In this document: positions 7,888 to 16,588 of the stretch, piece after piece
How the letters are laid out: each line of letters begins with the position of its first letter
How positions within the stretch are numbered: position 1 is the first letter of the stretch
NCBI RefSeq assembly: GCF_021233355.1
Contig: NZ_CP089507.1
Coordinates: 124,001-188,000 of the forward strand
Direction: 5' to 3'
DNA length: 64,000 bases
Source: Luteimonas fraxinea
GTDB taxonomy: Bacteria > Pseudomonadota > Gammaproteobacteria > Xanthomonadales > Xanthomonadaceae
Position numbers and translations under genes: made by a program
Notes under the pieces: model-generated
What the model saw: the letters and a program-made list of their open reading frames with translations, nothing else
Told to the model about the DNA's origin: nothing
The model's database searches: none

Positions 7888-8643
7888 TCAGACCGCCAGC
7901 ATCGCGCGTAGCAGTTGCGGAATTCCCGAAGAAGCCGCCGCCACATTGTCGAGCACGTCCTCGAACGTGATCACCTCGTCGACCTGCGGGCCTGCACCGG
8001 CCGCCCAGTTCGCGACGATCGCCAGACACGCGTAGTCGAGCCCGAGCTCACGCGCGAGCCCGGCTTCCGGCATGCCGGTCATGCCGACCAGATCGCAACC
8101 ATCGCGGCGCATGCGCGCGATCTCCGCGCGCGTCTCCAGCCGCGGACCCTGTGTCGCGCCGTAGCAGCCGCCATCGACCAGCGTCACGCCAGCCGCTGCT
8201 GCCGCATCGAGCACGCGCCTGCGCAGCGTCGGCGTGTAGGGATCGCCGAAGTCCACGTGCAGCACGTCGGTCCCCTCTTCCTCGCAATAGGTCGACACGC
8301 GACCCCAGGTGTAATCGATCAACTGGTCCGGACACGCCAGCACGCGCGGCCCGAAGCGCTCGGTGATGCCACCGACGGTATTGAGCGCCAGCACCCGCGT
8401 CGCGCCCAGCGCCTGCAGCGCCGACAGATTGGCCCGGTAATTCACCCGGTGCGGCGGCACCGAGTGCCCCTCACCATGCCGCGCCAGAAACGCCACCCGC
8501 TTGCCGTCGAGCGTGCCCACCCGCACCGGCCCCGACAGCGCGCCATAGCGCGTGACCGGCTGATGCGGCTCCACGTCCTGCAGGTCGGCCAGCTGGTAGA
8601 GGCCGGTGCCGCCGATGACGGCGAGGTCGATGTCGAGGTGCAT
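7888..8643 (-). CDS. S-methyl-5'-thioinosine phosphorylase (MTAP/PNP family)
   Basis: Trimeric nucleoside phosphorylase of the MTAP/PNP-II family, 251 residues from ATG 8643. The phosphate site (GGTGLY near the N-terminus, FLARHGEGHSVPPHRVNYRAN) and the substrate motif GMTGMPEAGLARELGLDYACLAIVANWAAG are clear. Human MTAP has Asp residues (TDYD) in the segment that reads ANWAAG here; Asn in this position is characteristic of 6-oxopurine enzymes. This supports 5'-methylthioinosine cleavage to hypoxanthine and methylthioribose-1-phosphate, as known for P. aeruginosa PA3004. The next genes upstream are hpt and nagZ, matching the PA3004-PA3005 arrangement and providing an enzyme to salvage the hypoxanthine. 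Only a weak GAGAAA Shine-Dalgarno is seen. 191 bases without a gene separate it from hpt. Confidence 0.88.
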   Translation of the reverse strand: MHLDIDLAVIGGTGLYQLADLQDVEPHQPVTRYGALSGPVRVGTLDGKRVAFLARHGEGHSVPPHRVNYRANLSALQALGATRVLALNTVGGITERFGPRVLACPDQLIDYTWGRVSTYCEEEGTDVLHVDFGDPYTPTLRRRVLDAAAAAGVTLVDGGCYGATQGPRLETRAEIARMRRDGCDLVGMTGMPEAGLARELGLDYACLAIVANWAAGAGPQVDEVITFEDVLDNVAAASSGIPQLLRAMLAV

Positions 8644-8834
8644 GAGGGTTTCTCGCGATGGGGACGGGAGCGGTTCGCTATTGTCCGATGACGCGCCTTG
8701 AAACGGCAGCCGGACGCGCGGGTGGGCCGATTGGGGCGAAACGCATCTGAAGCCGCCTGCGCGACGCCGCAACACTCACCCGGAAGCCTGCCAATTCGCC
8801 CAAAGCGTCACGGCAGGCAACACCGGGAACGGAA

Positions 8835-9395
8835 TCACTCCGCGAGCGCGTAGATCCCGGGCAGATTCCGCCCCTGCTCGTGGAAATCCATGCCATAACC
8901 GAACACATAACGATCCGGCACTTCCACGCCGACGTAATCGGCTTCGACACCGTCCACGCCGCGGTCGTGCACCTTGACCGCGAGTACGGCCACGCGGACG
9001 TCGGCCGCACCCTGGTCTTCGACCCACTGGCGCACAGCCTTCAGGGTGTGGCCTTCGTCGAGGATGTCGTCGACCAGCAGCACGCGGCGTCCCTGCAGCG
9101 GGGTCGCGGGGCGGTGCAGCCAGGCGAGGCCCGAGCCGGTGGTGTTGCCGCGGTAGCGGGTGGCGTGCAGATAGTCGAACTCGAGGTCGACTTCGTTCTC
9201 GCCGATCGCGAACGCGAGCTGCGTAGCGAACGGCATGCCGCCGTGCATGATCGTGATGTACACCGGCGGCACGTCGTCGTCGCCGTATTCGTCGGCGATC
9301 TCTTCGGCCATCGATTCGATGGCGTCTTCGAGCGCATCGCGGTCGAACAGCAGGTCGGCGGTGTCGATCACGTCGTCGAGGCGTGGGACGTTCAT
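8835..9395 (-). CDS. hpt: Hypoxanthine-guanine phosphoribosyltransferase
   Basis: Cytoplasmic salvage enzyme converting hypoxanthine or guanine plus PRPP into IMP or GMP. The 186 residues contain the PRPP-binding signature VLLVDDILDEGHTL near residue 105, the pyrophosphate loop VYITIMHGGMPFATQL, and the DYLHATRYRGNTTGS flexible loop. The C-terminal PDRYVFGYGMDFHEQGRNLPGIYAL stretch is typical of HPRT and its metal/base-binding end. It overlaps nagZ by 4 bases (ATGA) and precedes the MTI phosphorylase, whose product is hypoxanthine, so the two probably act in sequence. Confidence 0.95.
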   Translation of the reverse strand: MNVPRLDDVIDTADLLFDRDALEDAIESMAEEIADEYGDDDVPPVYITIMHGGMPFATQLAFAIGENEVDLEFDYLHATRYRGNTTGSGLAWLHRPATPLQGRRVLLVDDILDEGHTLKAVRQWVEDQGAADVRVAVLAVKVHDRGVDGVEADYVGVEVPDRYVFGYGMDFHEQGRNLPGIYALAE

Positions 9396-10378
9396 GCGAT
9401 GTCTCCGGTGCGGGGGGTGGACGCGTCACCGGCGAGCGCGCCGTCCCAGCCGAGCGGACCGCGTCCGATCAGGCCGGTCAGCGCCATGGTGTTGAGAGTG
9501 CGGCCTTCGACTGCGGCCAACGATTCGGCGACCAGTTCGGGATGACAGACAAGGACGACATCGCAACCGGCGTCGAGGTGTGCGTCGACCCGCGCCTTGA
9601 TGCCGCCAGCAGAGAATGCCGCGGCCATGCCGATGTCATCGGAGAACACCACGCCGCGGAAGCCCATCTGCTCGCGCAGGATCGTGTTGATCCACAGCGG
9701 CGAATAGCCGGCAGGTTCCGGCGCGACCTGCGGGTAGACCACGTGCGCGAGCATCACCGCATCGGCGCCGGCATCGATACCGGCGACGAACGGCACCAGA
9801 TCGTGCGCGCGGATGGCGTCGAGACTGCGGTTGTCGACGGCATCGTCGAAATGCGTGTCCTCGCGCACCGAGCCGTGACCCGGGAAATGCTTGAGCGTCG
9901 CCGCCATGCCGGCCTCGTGCATGCCTTCGACGTAGGCGCTCGTGAGCGCGGCGACGATTCGAGGATCTTCGGAAAACGCGCGATCGCCGATCGCGAGATT
10001 GCCGTGACCGACATCGACCACCGGCGCGAAGCTCAGGTCGACACCACTGGCGCGCACTTCCTGCGCCATCAACCGCGCATGCGCGCGCGAGGCCGCCATC
10101 GCGGCATCCGGATCGGCGAGGTACTGCGCGCCGAAACCGGCCAGCGACGGCAACTCGGAATAGCCGTCCTGGAAGCGCTGCACGCGGCCGCCTTCCTGGT
10201 CCACACAGACCAGCTGCGGACGCGGCGCGGCATCGCGGATCGCGGCCGACAACTCGGCGATCTGCGCGCGCGAGGCGAAGTTGCGCTTGAACAGGATCAC
10301 GCCAGCGCAGGCATCGTGCTGCAGCCAGTCGCGCTCCTGCGCGGTGAGTTCGGTGCCGGCGACGCCGATCACGAGCAT
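9392..10378 (-). CDS. nagZ: Beta-N-acetylhexosaminidase NagZ
   Basis: Cytoplasmic family-3 glycosidase that removes N-acetylglucosamine from anhydromuropeptides during peptidoglycan recycling. 328 residues from ATG 10378, chosen because GAGAGG lies 6 bases before it. The family signature KHFPGHGSVREDTHFDDA holds the catalytic His on its mobile loop, and VVFSDDIGMAAA contains the nucleophilic Asp. CVDQEGGRVQRF is the substrate-binding segment. The open frame upstream of the chosen start is Arg-rich shadow. It is first of a coupled nagZ-hpt pair. NagZ activity can influence AmpC-type beta-lactamase induction in other bacteria; no ampR is seen here. Confidence 0.95.
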   Translation of the reverse strand: MLVIGVAGTELTAQERDWLQHDACAGVILFKRNFASRAQIAELSAAIRDAAPRPQLVCVDQEGGRVQRFQDGYSELPSLAGFGAQYLADPDAAMAASRAHARLMAQEVRASGVDLSFAPVVDVGHGNLAIGDRAFSEDPRIVAALTSAYVEGMHEAGMAATLKHFPGHGSVREDTHFDDAVDNRSLDAIRAHDLVPFVAGIDAGADAVMLAHVVYPQVAPEPAGYSPLWINTILREQMGFRGVVFSDDIGMAAAFSAGGIKARVDAHLDAGCDVVLVCHPELVAESLAAVEGRTLNTMALTGLIGRGPLGWDGALAGDASTPRTGDIA

Positions 10379-10466
10379 TGCGGACCTCTCCATCGAACAC
10401 GCCCCATGGCGCGGACGGGCATTGTCGCAGATGCGGCCGCGCGTGCCGTCAGGCGGCGCGGCGTGT

Positions 10467-11150
10467 TCAGTCGCAGCCCGACGGGCCGCACGCAGGCGCG
10501 GACGCAGCGCTCGGCGCAGCGCTGCCCAACGCCTGGCGCAATGCATCGGCCATCGCGTCGGGCGTTTGCGCGCCCTGCACCGCCAATCGCCCGTCGATGA
10601 CGAACGTCGGCACGGCGCGGATGCCCATCGCCTGTGCCTGCGCGATCTCCGCACGGACCTCGGCGTCGAACTCTTTGTTGTCGATCATCGCGAGAACGCG
10701 CTTGGCGTCCAGACCGCCGGCAGCGCCAGCTGCGACGAGCACCTCTGGATCGGCGAGATTGCGGCCTTCGGCAAAATGCGCGTGAAACAGCGCCTCGCCT
10801 ACCGCATCGGCATCGCCCTCGCGTGCGGCCAGCATCAGCAGGCGATGCGCCGGCAGCGTCGTGACCCGGACCTGGTCGCGATCGAAATCGAAGGGCAGGC
10901 CCTCGGCGCGTGCGGTGGCCTGCGTCTGCGCCAGCATCTGCGCGGTGCGCTCGGCGCCGCCGAACTTCTTCGCATACACCTCGCGCAACGGCACCGGTGT
11001 GGCGTCGGCATCCGGGTCAAGCTGATAGGGATGCCAGTGGATCTCGAACGCCGGCGCGTCATCGCCCAGCAGTTCGATACCGGCCTGCAGCCGGCGCTTG
11101 CCGATCCAGCACCAGGGGCAGACCACGTCGGACCAGATGTCGATTCTCAT
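10467..11150 (-). CDS. FrnE-like DsbA family oxidoreductase
   Basis: A 227-residue cytoplasmic thioredoxin-fold protein of the FrnE/2-hydroxychromene isomerase-like DsbA branch. MRIDIWSDVVCPWCWIGKRR places the CPWC motif at residues 11-14, and the cis-Pro segment RAVPTFVIDGRLAVQGAQTP is near residue 180. No signal peptide is present, unlike true DsbA. After the fold comes an Ala/Ser linker and a terminal CGPSGCD with two extra cysteines; such Cys-containing tails occur in several family members. Substrates are unknown. It lies 37 bases downstream of the CYTH gene on the same strand. Confidence 0.9.
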   Translation of the reverse strand: MRIDIWSDVVCPWCWIGKRRLQAGIELLGDDAPAFEIHWHPYQLDPDADATPVPLREVYAKKFGGAERTAQMLAQTQATARAEGLPFDFDRDQVRVTTLPAHRLLMLAAREGDADAVGEALFHAHFAEGRNLADPEVLVAAGAAGGLDAKRVLAMIDNKEFDAEVRAEIAQAQAMGIRAVPTFVIDGRLAVQGAQTPDAMADALRQALGSAAPSAASAPACGPSGCD

Positions 11151-11187
11151 GCGCGGATCATGCACCCGATGCGTGCGCGCGGAGACC

Positions 11188-11691
11188 TCAGCCGCGTTCC
11201 GCAGCGTCCCAGCGCGAGAACGGCCGCGCCGCGAGCGCGAGGTTGAAATAGCGCTGGTGCGCAGTGACCTCGGCGCCGAGCCAGTCGGGATGTGCGAAGA
11301 CTTCGTCGGCGGCGTCCAGCTCGATCTCGGCCACCACGAGCCCGGCGTTGTCGCCGAGGAATTCGTCGACTTCCCACAAATGCGCGCCATGACGCACGAG
11401 GTGTCGGCGCTTCTCGACCAGGCCGCCGACACACAGCTTCAGCAGCGCCTGCGCGTCGTCGACCGGCAGCGGCAGTTCGAACTCCTGCCGCGTGGTGCCT
11501 GCCTCGCGCGACTTGATGTTGAGGAAGGCGACATCGCCCTCGATGCGCACGCGCACCGACGCGTTCTGCGCGCCGCTGGCGATCGACGCCGCATCGTTGA
11601 GATAGCCCTGGGCCATCGGCACGACCGCATGCGCAGCGGCGCGCCAGGCGTCGCTTGCGACGAGGAACTTGCGTTCGATCTCGATACCCAT
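11188..11691 (-). CDS. CYTH-domain protein (putative inorganic triphosphatase)
   Basis: 167 residues forming a single CYTH triphosphate-tunnel domain. The hallmark ExExK is at the N-terminus (MGIEIERKFLV, E4, E6, K8), with Arg/Lys/Glu strand residues following (SVRVRI, FLNIKS, WEVDEF, VVAEIEL). Characterised bacterial CYTH proteins of this size hydrolyse inorganic tripolyphosphate with Mg or Mn; other members are adenylate cyclases, so the substrate is inferred. It starts 7 bases after the stop of rlmD and is probably cotranscribed with it. Confidence 0.88.
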   Translation of the reverse strand: MGIEIERKFLVASDAWRAAAHAVVPMAQGYLNDAASIASGAQNASVRVRIEGDVAFLNIKSREAGTTRQEFELPLPVDDAQALLKLCVGGLVEKRRHLVRHGAHLWEVDEFLGDNAGLVVAEIELDAADEVFAHPDWLGAEVTAHQRYFNLALAARPFSRWDAAERG

Positions 11692-11698
11692 CCGGTCC

Positions 11699-13036
11699 TC
11701 AGCGCTTCTCGAACAGGGCGATGGATTCGACGTGCGCGGTCTGCGGAAACATGTCCATGACCCCGGCGTCGGCCAGCGTCCAGCCGCGTTCGTTGACCAG
11801 ATAGCCCGCATCGCGCGCCAGCGAAGCCGGATGGCAGCTGACGTAGACGATGCGCTTGAAGCGCTCTAACGGCAGCTGGCGCAGCACGTCGATCGCGCCG
11901 GAGCGCGGGGGATCGAGTAGCAATTTGTCGAAACCCTGACGCATCCAGGATGCGCTGCGCTGGTCCTGGATCAGATCGGCGGCGTGGAACTGCGCGTTCG
12001 CCAGCCCGTTGTGCGCCGCGTTTTCCTTCGCCCGCGCCACCAGTCCGGCCTCGCCTTCCACGCCGACCACCTCGCGCACGCGGCGCGCCAGCGGCAGGGT
12101 GAAATTGCCGAGTCCGCAGAACAGGTCGAGCACGCGGTCTTCGGGCTGCACGTCGAGCAGCTCGAGCGTGCGCGCGATCATCGTGCGGTTGAGGCCCGCA
12201 TTGACCTGGATGAAATCCAGCGGCCGGAACTTCAGTTCGATGTCCCAGTCCTCGAGACGGAACGACAGTGCGGGCGCGTCCGGCCACAGCGCATGCACGC
12301 TGTCGTTGCCGCCGGGCTGCAGGAAGATCGCCATGCGGTGCTGCTGCCCGAACGCGAGCAGCGCCGCCACATCGGATTCGATCAGCGGCTGCAGGTGGCG
12401 GAACACCAGCGCGATGCCATCGAACTCGGGACGCGGATCGCCCGCGATGAACTCGATCTGCGGGATCGTGCTGCGCGCTTCCATGCCGTCGATGAGCTGC
12501 GCCAGCGCTGGAATGATCGCGGCGATCGGCTCGATCACCGTGTGGCATTCCTGCAACTCGGCGACGAAGCGCGGATCGCGCTCGCGAAAGCCCACCAGCG
12601 TCTTCTCCTTCTTCTCCACGCGCTTCACCGAGAACCGGCCCTTGCGGCGGTAGCCCCAGGCGTGATCGACCAGCGGCGCCATCCAGCGTTTCGGCGTGAC
12701 ATGACCGATGCGCTCGAAATTCTCGCGCAGCACGCGGTCCTTGGCGATGATCTGCTGCTCGGCATCGAGATGCTGCAGCACGCAGCCGCCGCAGGTACCG
12801 AAATGCGGGCAGCGCGGCGTGATGCGATGTTCGGACGCGCGCAGGACGTCGAGCGTCACCGCCTCGTCGAAACTGCGCGAACGCGCGAAGCGCTGGGCGA
12901 AGACCCGCTCACCCGGCAGCGCGCCGGTGACGAACAGCGCCTTGCCATCGGGCAATCGGGCGACGCCACGGCCGTCGTGAGTGAGATTGAGGACATCGAC
13001 CTCGAAAGGGGTCTGATCGAGACGTTTACGGGCCAC
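11699..13036 (-). CDS. rlmD: 23S rRNA (uracil(1939)-C(5))-methyltransferase RlmD
   Basis: SAM-dependent enzyme methylating U1939 of 23S rRNA (formerly RumA). 445 residues: an N-terminal TRAM domain (residues 8-65), the [4Fe-4S] cysteines C76, C82 and C85 in CPHFGTCGGC with a fourth in ELQECHT, then a methyltransferase domain with DLFCGLGNFTLPLA, LLLDPPRSGA and the nucleophilic cysteine in YVSCHPASLARDAGY. The start is taken as GTG 13036 because the protein then begins ARKRLDQTPFEVDV as in xanthomonad homologues; no Shine-Dalgarno is seen. A terminator of the upstream ydbL unit lies in the gap. Confidence 0.95.
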   Translation of the reverse strand: MARKRLDQTPFEVDVLNLTHDGRGVARLPDGKALFVTGALPGERVFAQRFARSRSFDEAVTLDVLRASEHRITPRCPHFGTCGGCVLQHLDAEQQIIAKDRVLRENFERIGHVTPKRWMAPLVDHAWGYRRKGRFSVKRVEKKEKTLVGFRERDPRFVAELQECHTVIEPIAAIIPALAQLIDGMEARSTIPQIEFIAGDPRPEFDGIALVFRHLQPLIESDVAALLAFGQQHRMAIFLQPGGNDSVHALWPDAPALSFRLEDWDIELKFRPLDFIQVNAGLNRTMIARTLELLDVQPEDRVLDLFCGLGNFTLPLARRVREVVGVEGEAGLVARAKENAAHNGLANAQFHAADLIQDQRSASWMRQGFDKLLLDPPRSGAIDVLRQLPLERFKRIVYVSCHPASLARDAGYLVNERGWTLADAGVMDMFPQTAHVESIALFEKR

Positions 13037-13108
13037 GTGGCGAAGGCTGCGGGCAGAAGGGCCGCGTATTGTCGCAGAAGCGGCGCGCGGGCTGCCCGGC
13101 CCGGAACG

Positions 13109-13132
13109 CAAAAGGCCGCCCGCAGGCGGCCT
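13109..13132 (-). terminator. Rho-independent terminator of the ydbH-ydbL unit
   Basis: 8-bp stem (13113-13120 with 13125-13132) with a CGCA loop, followed on the minus strand by a TTTT run. It lies about 25 bases after the ydbL stop. Confidence 0.75.
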
Positions 13133-13154
13133 CCGCTTGCATCCACGATGCGCG

Positions 13155-13754
13155 TTACTTCTGCGTCCAGCTCCCGCCCTGCTGGTACCACCAGCCGGCG
13201 CGTGCGCTCGAAATCCACTGCCGCGCGAACACGTCGCGGATCTGCGATTCCCACTCGGGGTGTCCGTTCGCGACCGCGATCTCGCGGTACACCGCCTGGC
13301 GGTCGCGGTTGTCGTCGGCGACAGCCGAGTTCACCGCGACGCGGTCCTTGATCGGGAGCTGTGAGGCATCGCGCACGACGATCGAGCCATTGCCGCCGAA
13401 ACCCAGCGCGCCGGAATCGAAATGCGGACGCAGCGTGCCGTTGAAGCGCTGCTCCATGCGCGCCTGGATCGCCTGGATAGCGGGCGTGCGAATGCTGATG
13501 TCGGGCGTCTGCGCCTGCGCGCTGCCGATGCCGATCAGCATCCACGGGTCGAAGCGCGTCGACGTCTGCGCCATGCCGCCGCCGGGCACGGTCGCAGGTG
13601 GCGTGTCGGTGGCAGGCGCCTGGTCGCCGATCACGTTCTCGACGAACTCGCGCGCCGCTTCCTTTGCTTCGGCGGCGGGAAAATACACATTGATCGTCAC
13701 GCAGGCGGTCAACGCCAGTGCGGCCACGGCCGGCAAACCCATCCAACGCGCCAT
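13155..13754 (-). CDS. ydbL: YdbL-family (DUF1318) lipoprotein
   Basis: A 199-residue lipoprotein: signal peptide with lipobox LTAC (C18) and no Asp at +2, so outer-membrane sorting is expected. Directly after the lipid-bearing Cys comes TINVYFP, then an Ala/Glu helix, a Pro/Gly-rich linker and a C-terminal YdbL-like domain (ISIRTPAIQAIQARM, NRDRQAVYREIAVANGHPEW). YdbL is the third partner of the E. coli YdbH-YnbE-YdbL envelope bridge that moves phospholipid between membranes. ATG 13754 is preferred over GTG 13760 because AGGAG sits 8 bases before it. It follows ydbH by 33 bases. No ynbE gene exists between them; the acylated N-terminal strand may play that part (inference). Confidence 0.8.
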   Translation of the reverse strand: MARWMGLPAVAALALTACVTINVYFPAAEAKEAAREFVENVIGDQAPATDTPPATVPGGGMAQTSTRFDPWMLIGIGSAQAQTPDISIRTPAIQAIQARMEQRFNGTLRPHFDSGALGFGGNGSIVVRDASQLPIKDRVAVNSAVADDNRDRQAVYREIAVANGHPEWESQIRDVFARQWISSARAGWWYQQGGSWTQK

Positions 13755-13787
13755 CGACACTCTCCTGTCAGAAATTCGGGGCGCCGG

Positions 13788-15816
13788 TCATTCGATCACC
13801 GGCGCGACATCACCACCTGCGGCGGCCGCCAGACGCTCGACCAATGTGGGCCAGTCGACGTCGCGATTGAATCCCACGACATCGAGCCGCGGCAGGCCGG
13901 CACCTTCGACGATAGTAAAGGCGTTGCCCTCTGAACGCAGGCCGCCCATCCGGCAGACGGCGTTGCGCAGGCGGCACGAGATGCCGATCCCGCGATAGCC
14001 GAAGTCGTCGAACAGCGCGATCGCCCTGCCCTGCAACGTGGTCACGAACGAGGCGTCGCCGACGCTGGAGATGTCCTGCACCGCGCGCTGGCTGATGCGC
14101 TGGCGCACGCCGCGCGCGGCCTCGGTGTGCAATTCCGCATCGAAGGCGGTCGCATTCCAGTCGACCAGTCGCAGTCCGTCGATGCGCCCGTGCAGCTTGC
14201 CCTCGATGCTGCCGAAGCCGAACACACCGGTCAGCGCATGCAGATCGAGCGCCGACAACGCGAGATCGCCGGTAACCGTCGGCAGCACGCCGAACGGCCG
14301 CTCGATCGCCAACGACGACACGTCGATACGACCGTCGAACAGTTCCATCGACAGGCCGCCATCGAAATCGATGCGGTTGTCGGCATAACGCACCGTCGGG
14401 ATGCGACCGGCAAGCGTGCCTTCGAAGGCAGGCCAGTCGAGCGACTTCGCCAGCACGCCGATATCGAGTGCATCGAGCCGCAGTTCGGTCTGCATGCGCA
14501 GGCCGGTGTCGCCAGCGGGCGGCTGCAGCTGCAACGATTCGAAGCCGATCTCGCCCCCGAGGAACGAGAACGCCACCGGCTCGCGCAGGCGCAACAGGCC
14601 GGCGCCGCTTTCCAGGCTCCACGCCGCCGCATCGAAGGGCATGCCGTACAGCGCACCCCCACGCCAGGCGAAGGCGCTACGCACAGGAGCCGACGCCGAG
14701 TAGCGCACCGCGCCGTCGAGACGATCGAGCCGGAAGCGGCCGCCGGCGTCGCCGATGTCGAGCCGGCGCAGCGCGATGTAGGCGCTGCGCAGCGTCGCGC
14801 CGTCCAGTTCGAGCCCGGCACGGAAGCCGCCCGACAGCGACAGACCCGGCACGCCGGCCGGGCCCAGCCAACCGGACAGATAGCGGGCCGGCAGCGCCGT
14901 GGTGTCGTCGCTGGCCAGTGTGAGCGCGAGTGCACCGATGTCGAAGTCCGGCGTCAGGCGTGCATGGCCGTCGACGTGCAGGGTATCGCCGTCGCGCCAC
15001 TGCAGCCGAGGCAGCGTCCAGTCGCCGTCGCCGACACGGGTCATGTCCACGCCGACACCGACCGGCGTCTCCGGCAGCGATACATAGGCGTTACCGAACA
15101 GCAGCTCGCCGCCGAGCAGGCTGCCTTCGACGCGCGCCTGCAATGCGTCATCAGGAAACGTCAGACGCACTTTGAGATCGCCATCGACATCGCCGGCGGC
15201 GACGCTGCCGTCTTCGGTTTCGAGGGCCAGTCCCGCGATCGCGAGGTCCGCGTCCACACGCATCGGCCGGCCAGCCGGCGTCGCGATCCGGACGTCACCG
15301 TCCAGCGTGCCGCCGGTCAACCGCGCGGAGCTCCAGCCCGCGCGGACCAGCGCATCGACCCAGGCCGCCGGCACGCGTCGCAGGTCAATGCGTGTGGCAT
15401 CGGGCGCCGCCGCGTTGCGCGATAGGCCGACACGCGCGCCACCGCCCGACAGCGCGGCTGTCGTGGTGGCGGCATCCAGCACCAGCGACAGCTGCAACGG
15501 CGCGCCCCGGCCGGTGCGCAGCGGGCCGTCGCAGCGCCAGCGGGTGTCGTCGCCCAAGGTCTCGCGGCGCAGCGGGCAGCGCCAGTCGACATTCTCGAAG
15601 CGCCACCCCAGCGCACCGGCGTCGATATCGCCAGCGCGGAGACGCAGCTGGCCATCCGGCGCCGTGGACGGCCAGTCCAGCGTCAGGCGCACGTCATGCA
15701 GGGTCGCACCGGCCGCTTCCACCTTCGAAATCCGGGCCTGGATCGACTGCGCCTGCACCGCAATCGGCACACAGGCGAGAAACAGGGGTAGGATCGACAG
15801 AACGGGGCGCGGCATC
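13788..15816 (-). CDS. ydbH: YdbH-family AsmA-like intermembrane phospholipid transport protein
   Basis: A 675-residue envelope protein with an N-terminal signal/anchor (MPRPVLSILPLFLACVPIAVQA) and repeated beta-rich segments typical of AsmA-like bridges, ending in the YdbH C-terminal domain (YRGIGISCRLRNAVCRMGG). AsmA-like proteins form a long hydrophobic groove carrying phospholipid from inner to outer membrane; in E. coli, YdbH works redundantly with TamB and YhdP. ATG 15816 starts the signal sequence. TATCCT (minus strand, 15823-15828) ends 6 bases before it, hinting at a leaderless start. It is shorter than E. coli YdbH (~880 aa). It is divergent from the response-regulator gene at 15848. 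Confidence 0.8.
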
Positions 15817-15847
15817 GCCGCAGGATACCCGTGACATCGAGGACGCG

Positions 15848-16585
15848 ATGAATCGATTGCTGCTGGTCGAGGACGACCCCACAAGCCGCAGTTTTCTGCA
15901 AGCCGCAAGTGCCGCACTGCCCGCCGAAGTCGATATTGCCGACTCGGTGGAAGCCGCCTACGCACTGGCCACAGTAAACGCCTACGACGCCTGGCTGATC
16001 GACGCCAACCTGCCCGACGGCACCGGCGGCGCTCTGCTCGCCCGCCTGCGTGCGGACGGCCGGACGACGCCTGCGATTGCCCACACCGCCGCGCGCGAAC
16101 GCCGGGAACTCGACGCCCTGCGCGCCGAGGGCTTCGACATCGCGGTCAGCAAGCCGGTGGCCGCCGATGTCTGGCGGGGCGCGATCCGGCGCGTGCTGGT
16201 GCGACGTTCGGGTGCACGCCCAGCGCCGCTGATGCCGCTGCCCGACGCCCGCCGCAGTGGCGAGGCGCCGCTGTGGAATGGCGAAACCGCGCTGGCCGCG
16301 GTCGGCGGAGACAGTCGCAACGTGCGCGGCCTGCGCGAGCTGTTCGTCGGCGAGCTCGACGGCACGCGTGCACGCATCGCCGCCGCCTCCACGGCCGGCG
16401 ACGGGACTGCGGTCCGTGGCGATCTGCACCGCCTGCGTGCGGGTTGCGGCTTCGTCGGCGCCGAACGCCTCGGACTGGCGGCACGCGTGCTCCATGTCGA
16501 TCCGACATCGGCGAGCGCGCTGAAGGCGTTCCTCGACACACTCGACGCCACCCGCACGAGCGCGAACGCGCTGGCGAACGCTTGA
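15848..16585 (+). CDS. Orphan response regulator with receiver and Hpt-like domains
   Basis: 245 residues. Residues 1-120 form a complete receiver domain: acidic pocket E8-D9-D10, phospho-acceptor D52 (LIDANLPDG), T80 and K102. The C-terminal half (residues 140-245) resembles a histidine phosphotransfer bundle, with DLHRLRAGCGFVGAERL placing a histidine near residue 194 where Hpt domains have H-x-L-K-G. Such REC-Hpt proteins act as intermediates in phosphorelays. No DNA-binding output and no adjacent kinase are present, so its partner is elsewhere. GAGGA precedes ATG 15848. It is convergent with recO, leaving 3 bases between the genes. Confidence 0.85.
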   Translation: MNRLLLVEDDPTSRSFLQAASAALPAEVDIADSVEAAYALATVNAYDAWLIDANLPDGTGGALLARLRADGRTTPAIAHTAARERRELDALRAEGFDIAVSKPVAADVWRGAIRRVLVRRSGARPAPLMPLPDARRSGEAPLWNGETALAAVGGDSRNVRGLRELFVGELDGTRARIAAASTAGDGTAVRGDLHRLRAGCGFVGAERLGLAARVLHVDPTSASALKAFLDTLDATRTSANALANA

Positions 16586-16588
16586 GGC

